From Acanthosepion pharaonis (taxonomy: Eukaryota > Mollusca > Cephalopoda > Sepiida > Sepiidae), in NCBI GenBank assembly GCA_903632075.3, contig CAHIKZ030001780.1, positions 1,850,001 to 1,914,000 on the forward strand: DNA of 64,000 nucleotides, read 5' to 3'. Below are positions 23,347 to 33,689 of the stretch, piece by piece. Each line of letters starts with the position of its first letter. Position 1 is the stretch's first letter. The notes under the pieces were generated by a model, which did not search any database, was not told the DNA's origin, and worked only from the letters and a program-made list of their open reading frames with translations. Position numbers and translations under genes: made by a program.

Positions 23347-23429
<83 letters not shown>
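23342..23429. repeat. (CA)n(TA)n microsatellite at the end of element F
   Basis: About 16 bp CA then about 70 bp TA. Confidence 0.95.
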
Positions 23430-23431
<2 letters not shown>

Positions 23432-23906
23432 AATGAATGCTAAATCAAGATACACAAAGGTAATTATTTTAAAAAGAGTGGGAAAATTATTAATGTGCCT
23501 GTTTCAAGAGTAATCACTAAAATAAAAACATTAGGAGGAGGTGTTGAAAACTTCAAGCCAAACTATTTGCTAAAATCAGATCCAATAAGAAATTTCTTTA
23601 GAATTTCTTCTTGATCAGGTTGACAACTTTTCAATATGGTATCAAAAGATGAGAAAAGAAAAATGACATTTTTATCAAAATTTTAAAAGCAAGAGCAGGA
23701 ATATTTGTGAAAATTAGAAGAAGATACATTAAGAGGATTTTTCTCAATATATATTAACTGGTGGCAAATGAAGGGTTAAATATACCTTATACGAAGATCC
23801 CACTAGAGACAGAAGTACAAAATGTCTGTCCTCTAGTCTAATACTCTACTCTTCAGAAGTATTCATACAAGTACCTGTGAAAGCAAAGTTACTTTTAAGA
23901 GCTTAC

Positions 23907-24111
23907 CTCATCCCAGTAATTACCACACTGGCTGTAATATCGCCAATCATTATAGCAATAATTGTAACCATCATGGTAGCTCCACTCAAAAGACATGGCG
24001 GGTGTGGTGTCTAGCTTTAGAGATGCATGCGCCAAATGGGATATGTACAGACTGAATTTGATCAATGGACTGTTGTTGATATTCCACTACCCCGCCACCC
24101 AACACCTGAGC
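23907..24111 (-). CDS. Candidate first coding exon, unknown Tyr/Trp-rich protein
   Basis: On the minus strand an acceptor-like CCCATTCTTACCAG precedes 24111. About 115 nt later an ATG (23996) opens 30 codons that run in phase 0 to a strong donor GATGAG|GTAAGC (exon end 23907). An in-frame TAG lies five codons upstream of the ATG, so the ATG is a plausible start and the first part would be 5' UTR. The peptide is rich in Tyr, Trp, Asn and Cys (EWSYHDGYNY, RYYSQCGNYWDE). I do not recognise the protein. An alternative acceptor (CTCTAAAGCTAG) would make it an internal exon reading through the ATG. Composition is less AT-rich than either side. No following exon was found towards lower coordinates. 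Confidence 0.5.
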
Positions 24112-24209
24112 CTGGTAAGAATGGGATTGAACGAACTGTAATCCTCATCTGAAACTCACCTTGACTGATAATATTTAATACAGCCAATATTTTTATGACA
24201 CCTTCAACA

Positions 24210-24560
24210 CTAGAAAGTGCCAATTTTTTTTTTTAAATCATCAGAAAAGGTAGACAATATAAAAAAATTAAATGAAAATGAAGGAAAAAAAGAACTGTGA
24301 AGTGTGTGTGTGTGTGTGTCTGTGTTGGTATGTTGAATCAAAATTAAAGTTGAAATAAGAAAAACTGGGGAATACAGATCGATTGAGATCAAAGAGAGTA
24401 TAGGAAAGAAATGGTTTTGTGTATGTATGAATAATGATTGTAGTGATATTTCTCCTGCTACTTCTCCCACATTATGTAATTATATCAATAGGCTTAATTA
24501 GCTTAATAATAATATAAATAATAATGACTGAAGATGTAAATAAGCTTTATATTTAAGAAA
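24210..24560. other. AT-rich sequence with a short (GT)n
   Basis: A GTGTGTGTGTGTGTGTGT run at 24302-24320. The 86-codon minus-strand open frame over it is not supported as a gene. Confidence 0.5.
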
Positions 24561-24567
24561 GTATTTA

Positions 24568-24790
24568 ATTAAATGTAAGTTCAATCCCTGGGTTGGTTAA
24601 TACAGATTTAGATTCAGTATAAACCAGGTAAGCAATAACTGAGCAGTACTAAATAAGAACAAGACGAGATATTCTGAGACCTGGACAGTGTAACCATAAG
24701 AATCTAAATCCAGAGGTTAAATAAACGTTTTTTTTTTAATTCTCTGAAGGTTACCCAGGTCAGCAGACTCCTGAAAATCTGAGGGCATGT
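24568..24790 (+). mobile_element. tRNA-derived SINE (type C)
   Basis: B-box-like GTAAGTTCAATCCCTGGG is followed by the family body: ATAACTGAGCAGTACTAAAT, AGAACAAGACGAGATATTC and CTCTGAAGGTTACCCAGGTC. The copies at 55880 and 57268 (minus strand) share this order. The A-box half is not clear here. Confidence 0.65.
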
Positions 24791-25227
24791 TGTTGTTGTT
24801 ATCACAATGTTTTATCTAAAAATTAATGGAAATAATCAAAATAAAGATACATCCTCAACCCAGAAATCCAGACAAAAATAAAGCATTTCATAATTATTAT
24901 TTTTCAACAATCTTTCTGGTGTCAATGAAATTAATTCAGTACTGATTACCACATATATTGTACATTATACAGTGAACATTTCAGATCAAACCTAACTTAT
25001 TTATACAAACATAGACACACAGAGCAAAGGTAGTCACAACTTTAAATCATTACATATTTACTGCTTCATTTCTTTTCACACAGGCAATTATTATAAGCCA
25101 GCAATGAGACAAAGTATTTCAGAGATAGGTAATTTATGCAGTGTAAAGAATAAATTTAATTTTATTTTATTTTGATTCTATTTTCAGCACTTAGCATCTT
25201 ATTTCAGATTGTGTTAAATAAGAAATG

Positions 25228-25545
25228 AGCTTACAGTCAGATGATGTTAAAATACTGGTTCCCATATGATCACCAAAGTTAAGCAATGTCTGGTATAATG
25301 TGTGACCCCTTGAAAATAAACAGGTACTGTTAGCTTGGATGTATGGGTGGTGTAATGGTTCAGAATTGTTAATTGGAAAGCAGAGTTCCAATTCCAGTTA
25401 GGTTCATTATATTCATTTACACACAAATATCCTTGGGAAAGATATGAATCTACCACTTCTCCCTTCAGCTATGGGTTAATTAGTAAGACTTGTAACACTA
25501 AACCATTATTATCTCCAAAATAAAATAAAATTGTGTACAAAATAT
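25228..25545 (+). mobile_element. 5S-tRNA composite SINE
   Basis: Starts with a degenerate 5S-rRNA-like head (GCTTACAGTCAGATGATGTT, GATCACCAAAGTTAAGCAAT; compare 5S words such as GGAAGCTAAGCAGG). A tRNA-like unit follows (GGTGGTGTAATGGTTCAGAA, then AGAGTTCCAATTCCAG). The shared tail is ATCCTTGGGAAAG, CTATGGGTTAATTAGTAAG and CCATTATTATCTCC, ending in an A-rich stretch. The 5S 3' half is rearranged in this copy. Confidence 0.7.
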
Positions 25546-26080
25546 TTAGATTTTGGCATTAAATAACCCATAGACAGTATGGGAGTAATGTTGTCCAATT
25601 TTTCCCTTTATCAAATGTCTGAAGATAAGAGAGAAAAGACACTTCAATGAAAAAGAAACAGGACAAGTGCTTGGATATATATATATATATATATAATACA
25701 CAACGAAGAACATATCTTTAAGGAAACATCTGGCATTCACTGACTGTAGAGCCAGTGGAATGGTCAGTTGAAATTTATCAAATTCTTGTATTAAATTAAT
25801 CTTTCAGAAGAATAGTTTTATCATGTTCACTGTTATCACTCTTTCCCGTATTAATTCCTTCTTAACCTTTTTTCTTTTTTTCTTATTTTTACAGTGATGT
25901 TTACCCTGTACAAGGCCCAGGAGCCACTCAAGATAGAGGGTTACAATGTGATATTTATTATTTACCTTTTATAAAGATTTAGCATTTACCATTTTATAAA
26001 AAAATAAATTTGCAAAGAAATCTTTTTATAAAAAAATTTATAAGAAATTATCAAAATATGTAAAAGATGCTCTCAACTTA
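25546..26080. other. AT-rich sequence with short repeat words
   Basis: 25553-25600 carries the complement of GGGTTATTTAATGCCAAAAT from element D. (AT)n lies at 25676-25696. 25905-25945 has GGAGCCACTCAAGATAGAG, also seen at 43135 and 56675. Confidence 0.45.
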
Positions 26081-26084
26081 TTTC

Positions 26085-26245
26085 AGTGAATTCAAGAGGG
26101 TAAAGAGGAAAGCACTGTGCAACCTACCTGGTGAGCTTTAGCAAATGGATTGCAGAGCAGGATTTGGGAGAGATGGCAGAAAGACAAAATTTATTAAGAG
26201 CTACAAAAACAGGAAATTGTGAAGAGCCATGATTGCCAATTTCTT
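26085..26245 (+). mobile_element. RTE/BovB-like LINE, C-terminal scrap
   Basis: Translates with frameshifts to pieces like DGRKTKFIKSYKNRKL and RAMIANF, matching the C-terminal end at 50745-51040 (LLRVTKGRKMWKALIANV). Only about 160 bp survives. Confidence 0.6.
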
Positions 26246-26249
26246 TTCC

Positions 26250-26827
26250 TCTTTATTTCTTTATAAAATCATAAATAAATATTTCATTATAGTTTGTTCA
26301 CATATTTTTATAATCTTGTAACATATAATCTTACAGATATCTTACTAGAATTCTCAGAGGTTTTTATAACACTATTGGATTCTACTTTGAACAATAAGAA
26401 TGTATTTAGCTCTAAGTTGAAATGATGATCCCATTTGCTGTTGTGACTTCTTGATCCAGGTTTCCTTTCTACTGTTTCTTTTTTTAAAACGTATTCACCA
26501 TCCTCTTGATGGTTATTGAATGAACTTTGAAGAAGCCAGAGTATGAATGCTTGTACCATTACTGAAGGCCTGAATGATCTTTTTCCTCTCACCATTGTTC
26601 AGTTGGGAAGACAGTGGGGCTGACACAAAATGATTTTAACCTGTTCTCTTTCTAGCAGAGTTTTTCAGTGATTCTTATGAGAAATGGGGTCAAGATGGCT
26701 AAAGGTCCTATCTGAAAACCTGGGGAAAAGAAACTCAATTGGTTTAGTAGTTTTTTAGATAATAAACATTTTGTGGAATGGACAATTATCCCATGCTATT
26801 ACATGATTGGGACAATTTTTCTGTTAC

Positions 26828-26831
<4 letters not shown>
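26250..26831. other. Unassigned sequence
   Basis: 26430-26640 is less AT-rich. A 95-codon minus-strand open frame (26308-26595) has no recognisable motif. Confidence 0.4.

Positions 26832-26877
<46 letters not shown>
26832..26877. repeat. (AT)n microsatellite
   Basis: About 22 AT units. Confidence 0.95.
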
Positions 26878-26880
<3 letters not shown>

Positions 26881-27249
26881 TTTTTTCAAGACACAATAAA
26901 ATGTTGGTCTCTAGTGTTTGTTATAAACTAACTAGCACTTAGTGATATTTCCAAATCCATGTAGCTTACAATTTAACGTGTTTTCTGACATTTTATTACA
27001 TCATATATTGGGGAAAGTGCTGCTAAGCTTAGTCTGAACTGCAAAGTATCTGATTGAAACTAAAATGGAGCCATCCAAAACAAATGACTGTCAACTTCTT
27101 TATAGTCAATAATTCCATTAAATAGTAATTTCTTATTTTTCACAGTATAGGCCAACATGGCTAGGTATCAATTCTATAAAAACAGAGCAGTGAGAGTGTC
27201 AATAGTAAAGACTTGTATATCAGTTTTATTTTTGATGATATAAGTAAAC

Positions 27250-27930
27250 TAGTTATTTGAATAACACGACCATGATTTGTTTTGGCAATAAAAAAATTAT
27301 CTCGGAACTAAAGAAAAATAAATGCATCAATAAAATAAATAAAACCGACTCACAAAAGAATGCTTCTATGATTTTAACATCTGCTAGAAAATTCAGCAGT
27401 ACTGGAATCAAACACTGGATCATGACGGTCAGGGCATGAACAAGACTTTCACAGCGGGGAACACCACATGTACAGGATGAACACAGCCATGATACCAGAA
27501 ACACAAACAAGGACAAATGAATTTCAAATGATGCTGAGTAAGACAAACACAAATCCTTTTTAACACACAGTCATCCTGTTATATGGCCATGATGGCAAAC
27601 TCCTTTATTCAGAAAATGTGCCCATTTTTATGGAGCCTAAAACTCCTATGGTTGGCTAGCAAAGAAATCATTTGCATAGCTAATACCACGCAGCTCACTG
27701 TCCTGACTATCATGAGGAAGCTGATAGACACTTTCTTCATAACCAGACGTTCAGGGATTTGCACCAGCTCTGTTCTGGCAGAGCAGTCATGTGCTTTCTT
27801 TCTACAGAGACAGCAAACTAAACATTGTCTATGCAACCAATGTGGGCTGGTGATATTATCAATAGCTGTTGGCTGCTCCATCTGCATTTCATTTCCGCTA
27901 CAACCTCTTCAAGTCTATGCTTAACTTATA
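27250..27930. other. Unexplained block with long overlapping open frames
   Basis: 27420-27920 is clearly less AT-rich than its surroundings. It holds a 113-codon plus-strand frame (27583-27924) and 99- and 92-codon minus-strand frames (27253-27552, 27609-27887), the latter Cys-rich (RQCLVCCLCRKKAHDC). I recognise no family and see no splice pair. It could be a decayed gene copy or an old transposon; strand and function are undetermined. Confidence 0.35.
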
Positions 27931-27934
27931 TATC

Positions 27935-28650
27935 CTACATATTTTCATAATATGCACTTACTGCCTCATTTTATGCCCTTAAAACAATCTTATTTACTAT
28001 AGCTTTATCTTGTGTGACTCTTGGGTCTGAACAATAGTATAAATAAATACATTAATTTGTTGAAGATTTAATAGACAATGAAAGTTTACCACCTTCATCA
28101 GCTTCTCTGATTGGCTGTACACTATCTGTCTCATGTTCAGGTATTTTTAATCCTAAGACTATCTACTTGAGAGAGATTAAAGTCTGTTAACCGAGTGCTT
28201 CATATGATATTGTCTAAACAATGTAGGTCAGGTTCACAACTTGACATACGTGGCTGCAATTTGCTAATCTGTCTAAAATGCAGGTAACACTCCTTTGCAC
28301 AGAAGGGAAGTTTTGGCAATTGGGAGAGTGAAAAGAGAAAATAGTTTGAAGTCTAAAGCTTAACCTGTGGCAGATTAGCAGTTGTTCTTAAAATCTTTTA
28401 CTTTACCACAATATTGCCTTCTGCATTACTCAAACTGTTGGCAGTTTTTTTTTAACAGATGTAATTATATAATGCTATAAAAAAACGAAATATTCATTTT
28501 AAAAGAGAGGAAAACAGACAAAACAGAAAAGAAAAATACAATCTTCACATCATGAAGGAAAAAGGCTAAGATTAACATGTGTATTGCGGCAGGTGTCAGA
28601 AATAGGCAGAAAGACCCGACTGAAGCATATTTATGCTAATATGAAAATTA
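27935..28650. other. Unassigned AT-rich sequence
   Basis: No recognised element. 28075-28420 is moderately mixed in composition. Confidence 0.4.
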
Positions 28651-28654
28651 ATTC

Positions 28655-28955
28655 ATTACAGTTTTGTTTATTTGGTCTTACGGCATATCAACCTCAGTGG
28701 GTTATTTATTGCCAACAATATTTTAGTATAAGTTCGTATAAATAGAATATGTATTCTTTGTAAAAAATCACTTTATAGATCAGTTCATTGATGTATTTTT
28801 GTAAAGAGCACTGTTGTTGAGAGTCAAATGTATTGCTGGTAATTCTTACTATAAAAACCCATTTTTGTACTTTCATAATGTTTTGACCCAGTTTTGGAAG
28901 TGGGTAACTATTTGCCCATAGCTGGGACCCTAACAGGTACTACCCCAGAAAGAAA
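28655..28955 (+). mobile_element. Element D, third copy (internally shorter)
   Basis: Carries the outer blocks GGCATATCAACCTCAGTGGG, TTACTATAAAAACCCATTTT and GCTGGGACCCTAACAGGTAC in the order of 20795-21235. The middle ACAAGAAATGAGATTC segment is missing. Confidence 0.6.
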
Positions 28956-28959
28956 ATAT

Positions 28960-29435
28960 TAAGAAAGGAATAAAAAAAACTTAGAAAAATCTGAGTGATT
29001 CTTGTTCCTCTCTCATCAGCATTCAATTGAGAAAATGTAAAATAGCTATGCCCCATGACTAACAAAAAATGGGGTGATTTTAAATTTACAAATCATTTTC
29101 TCTTCTCAAACAATTTTAAAATCTGTCCATAAATATGACTTACCTATCAAATTGGTTCTGCTATCAATGTATGTGTCATATAATGGATAGGACCACTCAA
29201 TTACTGGAGAAAAGATTGATTTGTTTTTTTTTTACAGCTTATCAACCTTTTTTGGGTAAAGTTGAAACATTTCAGACATGAAAAGCTTGCTTATAGTACC
29301 TGATAATTCTAAACAGTTCCCCATCTATGCATTAACCAGATTTGACAGTACTTAACTTTGGTGATTGAATGAGAATAGTTTATGATTGTAAGCTATTGGA
29401 GAAGAGAATTTCTTAACATTGCACCAAGATACATT
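28960..29435. other. AT-rich sequence, nothing recognised
   Basis: No repeat or gene signature seen. Confidence 0.45.
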
Positions 29436-29449
29436 CATGAAGGTGAACT

Positions 29450-29665
29450 TCAAAATTGCATAAGTGTTCCAGAACATTCGGGTCTGCAATTTCTGATCAT
29501 CTCATTAATAATCTTCAATACATTTTGGCTTGTCACAAAGGTATATCTTCTGTGTTAAGCCACTTGAATTCAGATTTCAATCTGAAAGTCCTTGAGACAA
29601 GTTTTACAAAATCTAAACAATCTTCTTTATGTAAACATAATGATTGCTGGGAACCAATTTGATTA
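29450..29665 (+). mobile_element. Penelope-like element, C-terminal remnant
   Basis: The 68-codon plus frame at 29456-29662 contains SAISDHLINN, then FNLKVLETSFTKSKQ and LCKHNDC. This is the order found after the GIY-YIG nuclease core of Penelope-like retroelements (SAI..HL..N, L.VLE.I.I....P.LC.Q). The GIY-YIG core itself is not visible upstream. Assignment rests on these motifs alone. Confidence 0.6.
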
Positions 29666-29759
29666 ACTTGTAATATAAATATACATGCTAATATATTATT
29701 AATCTATGTGCATTTCATATCTTTAAAAATCATCAATTACCTGGAATCAAAATCACTAT

Positions 29760-30110
29760 CAATAAAATGGATGTGTGAGAGAAGAGATTATTAAAATAGG
29801 ACTTATGGTAACCTTTAAGAATTTCAACAGTAAAATGATGTGACCAAAATGCCAATTTAGTACTATGTTTAAATTCAAGATGTCAAGGTACCAATGAGGA
29901 AAGCTCATCCGAACAGTTGCAGATGCCAGATAAGGATAGATAATATTGCAGATTCTTCTTTGGGTTTTGCCCAGAATCTCAAGATACATGATAGTAGCAC
30001 CAAACTTGATGTGGCAACAATATTCATTGCTCAAATGAGTGTCAGACTTATAAAAGTGCAAAAGAGATTCAGGTGATAATAAGGGTCTAGCAAAATATAA
30101 GGTACCAAGG
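29760..30110 (-). mobile_element. LINE family A, region before the C-terminus
   Basis: The minus frame 29759-30061 reads YCCHIKFGAT, LEILGKTQRRICNIIYPYL, then the WYLDIL..N segment that precedes the WNSLP end in fuller copies. It is cut off before that motif. The equivalent part in the copy at 55268-55806 reads LEFLDKIPRICNVIGPDLVS. Confidence 0.75.
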
Positions 30111-30170
30111 AATAGTTTTGCAACTTTTCATCCTGATGCATCATCATTTAAAGTGATATCACATTTACTT

Positions 30171-30259
30171 TTTTTCTATTCTTTTAATTATTTCACCATA
30201 AGAATAAGGTGATAATCTCACTATTACTGAGAGTGAAAGGCAATAATGAAGGAGGAAAC
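30171..30259 (-). mobile_element. LINE family A tail, distal half (interrupted)
   Basis: Tail complement TTTTAATTATTTCACCATAA and GAGAGTGAAAGGCAATAATG. The copy resumes at about 30786 beyond the 526-bp repeat, so the repeat inserted into this LINE. Confidence 0.65.
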
Positions 30260-30785
30260 TGTCTATTCACTTCTTCAGTAAAAGTGACAACACATAATCT
30301 CAATCATTTATTCATTAATCAAATCAATTTTTTCTACAAATATTGTTCTCACCTTGGCAAAGGTTGAAAACTCAAAATGTAATAATGAAATAATATCAAT
30401 ATCTTTCTGCATTATTGTATAATACTCTATAACATCGGGGGGATGGGGGGCAGGGCGTCTCAAGCAGGGCAGGGGGCATATCAGGATTTCTTTTACTTTT
30501 CCACAAGTTTCTCATTGACTAATCTCCATCAGAATAAAATCAATTGAAATACCCCGACCTTTTAGTGAATATTGTGTTTATTGAATTACAAATATCCTGG
30601 TATTTTTGGAAATTTTGTTTACTGATGTATACTTCAGTTTTATTTAATTAATAATTAGATATGAATTAAAACAAATTACTGTGAATCTAGTTTAAAAATC
30701 CGTCAACATTTTCTATTGCACCTCTATAAAAATCATCTATAAAAATGTATATTTACTGATATGGAAAAAGAATGAAGATTTTCAA
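30260..30785. mobile_element. Recent interspersed repeat K, copy 1 (526 bp)
   Basis: Nearly identical to 37596-38107 in direct orientation. I count only about a dozen substitutions, plus a 14-bp length change in the G-rich stretch near 30437-30476. It lies inside a LINE A tail, showing it moved as a unit. It has no long open frame, no obvious terminal inverted repeats and no poly-A tail. Confidence 0.85.
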
Positions 30786-30830
30786 AGAGAAAGGACAATA
30801 AAAAGAACTGGATTTAAGGAGACAAAAGAT
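30786..30830 (-). mobile_element. LINE family A tail, proximal half
   Basis: GAGAAAGGACAATAAAAAGA and TTAAGGAGACAAAAGAT match the segment that should follow 30259 in an uninterrupted copy. Confidence 0.6.
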
Positions 30831-31022
30831 TTTTTTAATCATTTCACCCCAAACAAGGTTATAAAGCCACTAAGATGCAAGGGTGTTGCCAAGAGTGAAC
30901 TAAACTGAGAAAACATTACTGGGTAGAAAAGACAATCTAAAGAATGTGAGTCAAGGTTACAAAAAATGGGGATTGACAATTCATTTAAATTTTTGTAGAT
31001 TGTAGCAGTCAGGAAAGCAGAA
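30831..31022 (-). mobile_element. LINE family A, 3' tail (stacked)
   Basis: Begins TTTTTTAATCATTTCACCCC directly after the previous copy. It includes CACTAAGATGCAAGGG and TTGACAATTCATTTAAATTT. Confidence 0.75.
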
Positions 31023-31190
31023 ATTTTTTTTAATCATTTCACTCCAAGCAAGGTGATGAAGCCACTATGACACAAGGGGGTTACCAAGGAGGAAGGACAA
31101 TAAAAAGATTTTGTAGATAGTAACTGACAGGAAGCTGGAAAAGTGTTCCACAGACAAGAAGTTTGAGAAAAGGAACTTGTGACTCAATAG
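31023..31190 (-). mobile_element. LINE family A, 3' tail (stacked)
   Basis: Third copy in the same orientation, starting TTTTTTTTAATCATTTCACT. It lacks about 60 bp of the middle and ends near GTTTGAGAAAAGGAAC. Confidence 0.7.
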
Positions 31191-31696
31191 CATATTGAGA
31201 ATTGATCTAAATTTTTGTTTAATGAAAACATTACATTTTATTGTGAAATGTTTATCTCTATGCAGTTGGAGACATGTCAACGGATGGTCGTTTTGACAGT
31301 GTCTTTTTCTTCTTTTTCTTATTGTAACCCATGTAATAATCTTCTATCTAATTGGCATTTAAGAAAATGTTGCTTCTCAAGCACACAATTTGTTTATCAG
31401 CCATATAAACACCACCTTGAAAAGCAACCTGCCACTTACCTGGTCAAAATGTAAATCAAGGAACACTAATGGTATGACACTGGCATTTATGACACTTTCA
31501 TTGACTGGGTCCTTGTCCATTACACCTCTATTTATCTCACATTGGCTGCAATATGATACTAAATTTTAAAGATCCTTATAATTAAGATAGAAAAAAAAAG
31601 ATTTCAGCCAAGGCACTAAAATTTTGAATGTCATTAATAACATATTCGCCTTATAAGTTTCTATATATACCATGACAAATGTAAGCATCATTATAA
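31191..31696. other. Unassigned sequence
   Basis: A 79-codon plus frame at 31215-31454 has no recognisable signature. Confidence 0.4.
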
Positions 31697-31705
31697 TAAT
31701 AATAA

Positions 31706-31754
<49 letters not shown>
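31690..31754. repeat. (AAT)n(AT)n microsatellite
   Basis: Short AAT run followed by about 22 AT units, directly before a LINE A fragment. Confidence 0.9.
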
Positions 31755-31756
<2 letters not shown>

Positions 31757-32125
31757 CCTCTCTATGTCTTTTCTATAAATACTGTCATTATAATTGTTCA
31801 GATGAGCTGTTAACTATGATACCTACACTACTAAACTGGCATCGAAATCACATCAATCTAGAGTTGAGCTGGCTAGATGCAACCGTAAATTCTATGCTAA
31901 TGGTTTCTTTTCTCAAACTTCTTGCTTGTGGAACTCCCTTCTGTCTCAAAGTTTTTCAGCCAACTTTAATCTCCAAAAATTTAAATGCAATGTCAATTGC
32001 TATCTACTGTGCTGATTACTCTTTCCTCTTCCCACACATTATTAATGTTTCTGTTCCTAATTCTTCCACACCCTGTAACCCCTTGTATTACTGGCTTTAC
32101 TGCATTGCTTAGGGTTGATACAGAT
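31757..32125 (+). mobile_element. LINE family A, 3' end (plus strand)
   Basis: The plus frame reads YKYCHYNCSDEL, a broken middle, LACGTPFCLKVFQPTL and NLNAMSIAIYC. The tail follows: CCTGTAACCCCTTGTATTAC and TGCATTGCTTAGGGTTGATA, ending in A9 at about 32125. Confidence 0.8.
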
Positions 32126-32137
32126 TAAAAAAAAAGT

Positions 32138-32241
<104 letters not shown>

Positions 32242-32382
32242 AGAATTCTAACCTTGCTCTGTCAGCTTGTCTCCGTGGCTGAATGGGTAGAGGCACACTT
32301 TGGCTCAGAAAGATGTTTCCCTGATGGAAGAAAGAGATGCAATTTCAATTCCTGTTGGTAGCACAGTTTTTCTTTAGGACTT
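32242..32382 (+). mobile_element. tRNA-derived SINE (type A)
   Basis: A-box GTGGCTGAATGGGTAGAGGC is well preserved. The B-box-like GCAATTTCAATTCC lies about 60 bp later, then GGTAGCACAGTTTTTCTT. It aligns with 9012-9155. Confidence 0.8.
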
Positions 32383-32384
32383 CT

Positions 32385-32873
32385 CAATTTAGACTGGTTG
32401 TCATTAATTTCACTGTTTAATAAAAATAAAAAAAGTCAGAGATAGCAAGTCAAGCATATGTACCCACTAAAAATCACATTTATAAAACTAAGAAACAATA
32501 TGATATATAAATTTTTATATATCAAGAAAATGTTAGGTAATTGAATGACAAAATAAGATGTTACTGATAGAATTAGATATATATGTGTGTGTATATATGC
32601 ATGTATGTAGGGAGAGGGGGAGATATAAATAGAAACATCGGTTATAATTATATACTGAGGAGAAACACTGAAGAAGTAGAAATGGTAAATTTAAAAATGT
32701 CCAACATGTCTAAGCGCAGAGCTCAGCTGGAGAAATAATGTCTCAATTGTCCTCTTCCAACTCCTTGAATCTTATTTTGTTGTCCTCAGTAACTTTTTCT
32801 CAATATCCCCTTGCATCTTAGTGTCTTTATTGCCTTGATTAGAGTGAAATAATTTAAAATATCAAAAAAACAA

Positions 32874-32879
<6 letters not shown>
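32385..32879. other. AT-rich sequence, mostly unassigned
   Basis: 32755-32855 contains words similar to the LINE A tail in sense orientation (CCCCTTGCATCTTAGTGTC, TTATTGCCTTGATTAGAGTG) with A-rich sequence after them. It is probably a further short plus-strand LINE A tail. Confidence 0.5.

Positions 32880-32905
<26 letters not shown>
32880..32905. repeat. (TA)n microsatellite
   Basis: About 12 TA units between a LINE A tail and element F. Confidence 0.85.
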
Positions 32906-32910
<5 letters not shown>

Positions 32911-33112
32911 TAAAAGTGAACATAGAAGTCAACACTAGAGCGACAGAGGTTTCATGCTATATGCAATCGTGGCCTGACAATTGCATATAGCATGAAACAG
33001 ACTGTTGCCTATAAGTGTTGACTTTATGTTCACTTTTATATTTACAATAACGCCTATCTCTGATATTGAGCACTTTATCCCATAAATATAGCACACCTTA
33101 AGATTATATTTC

Positions 33113-33118
<6 letters not shown>
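32911..33118 (+). mobile_element. Element F with a long internal hairpin
   Basis: 32911-33043 folds on itself. AAAAGTGAACATAGAAGTCA pairs with TTGACTTTATGTTCACTTTT, and TTTCATGCTATATGCAAT pairs with ATTGCATATAGCATGAAA. The rest (CTCTGATATTGAGCACTTTA, AAATATAGCACACCTTAAG) matches 23280-23340 and 41210-41260. It ends in a TA array. Confidence 0.75.
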
Positions 33119-33161
<43 letters not shown>

Positions 33162-33171
33162 TATATATATA
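33117..33171. repeat. (TA)n microsatellite
   Basis: About 55 bp of TA with one interruption, at the end of element F. Confidence 0.95.
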
Positions 33172-33215
33172 CAGCCCTCAGTATTAATAATATTAAAATT
33201 GAGCATGAATAATAT

Positions 33216-33664
33216 TTGAAAAGATTACTTAACTTTTAAATATCAATTTTATCCCAGCTTCGAAGTTTTGGTTCTGATTTTAAATATTTCCAATTATTTT
33301 CCATTCATTCTTTTTCAATCTGCTTTTTTACTCAGTTTTGTACATGTGCATAATCACAAATTTAACGTTCAAAAAATAAAAAACATATAATTTTAATTTC
33401 AAAGAAAAATTTACAAGTGGAAGAAAAATCTACAGCTGAAAAAATGAAAGGCATAAACAAAAGCAAAATTTCATGGATGTGTGCATGTATAAAAGAACAT
33501 TAAATTCACACATGTACAAAATGAGAGTAAAAAAGCAGATTGAAAAAGACGCGGAACAAAAATTTAAATATTGTTTAAAACTAGAACCCCCTGAAGACTG
33601 GAAATTTTACCAAGAAACTTCGAAGTTGAGATAAAATTGATATTTAAAAGTTAAGTAATCTTTT
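33216..33664. mobile_element. Foldback / MITE-like element with about 150-bp arms
   Basis: Outer arms (33216-33275 and 33603-33664) share AGATTACTTAACTTTTAAAT and its complement almost perfectly. Inner arms (33300-33370 and 33493-33555) share TTTTTCAATCTGCTTTTTTA and its complement. The centre is about 120 bp, AT-rich and non-coding. Confidence 0.75.
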
Positions 33665-33689
33665 CATATAATATGTGTGTATGTGAATT

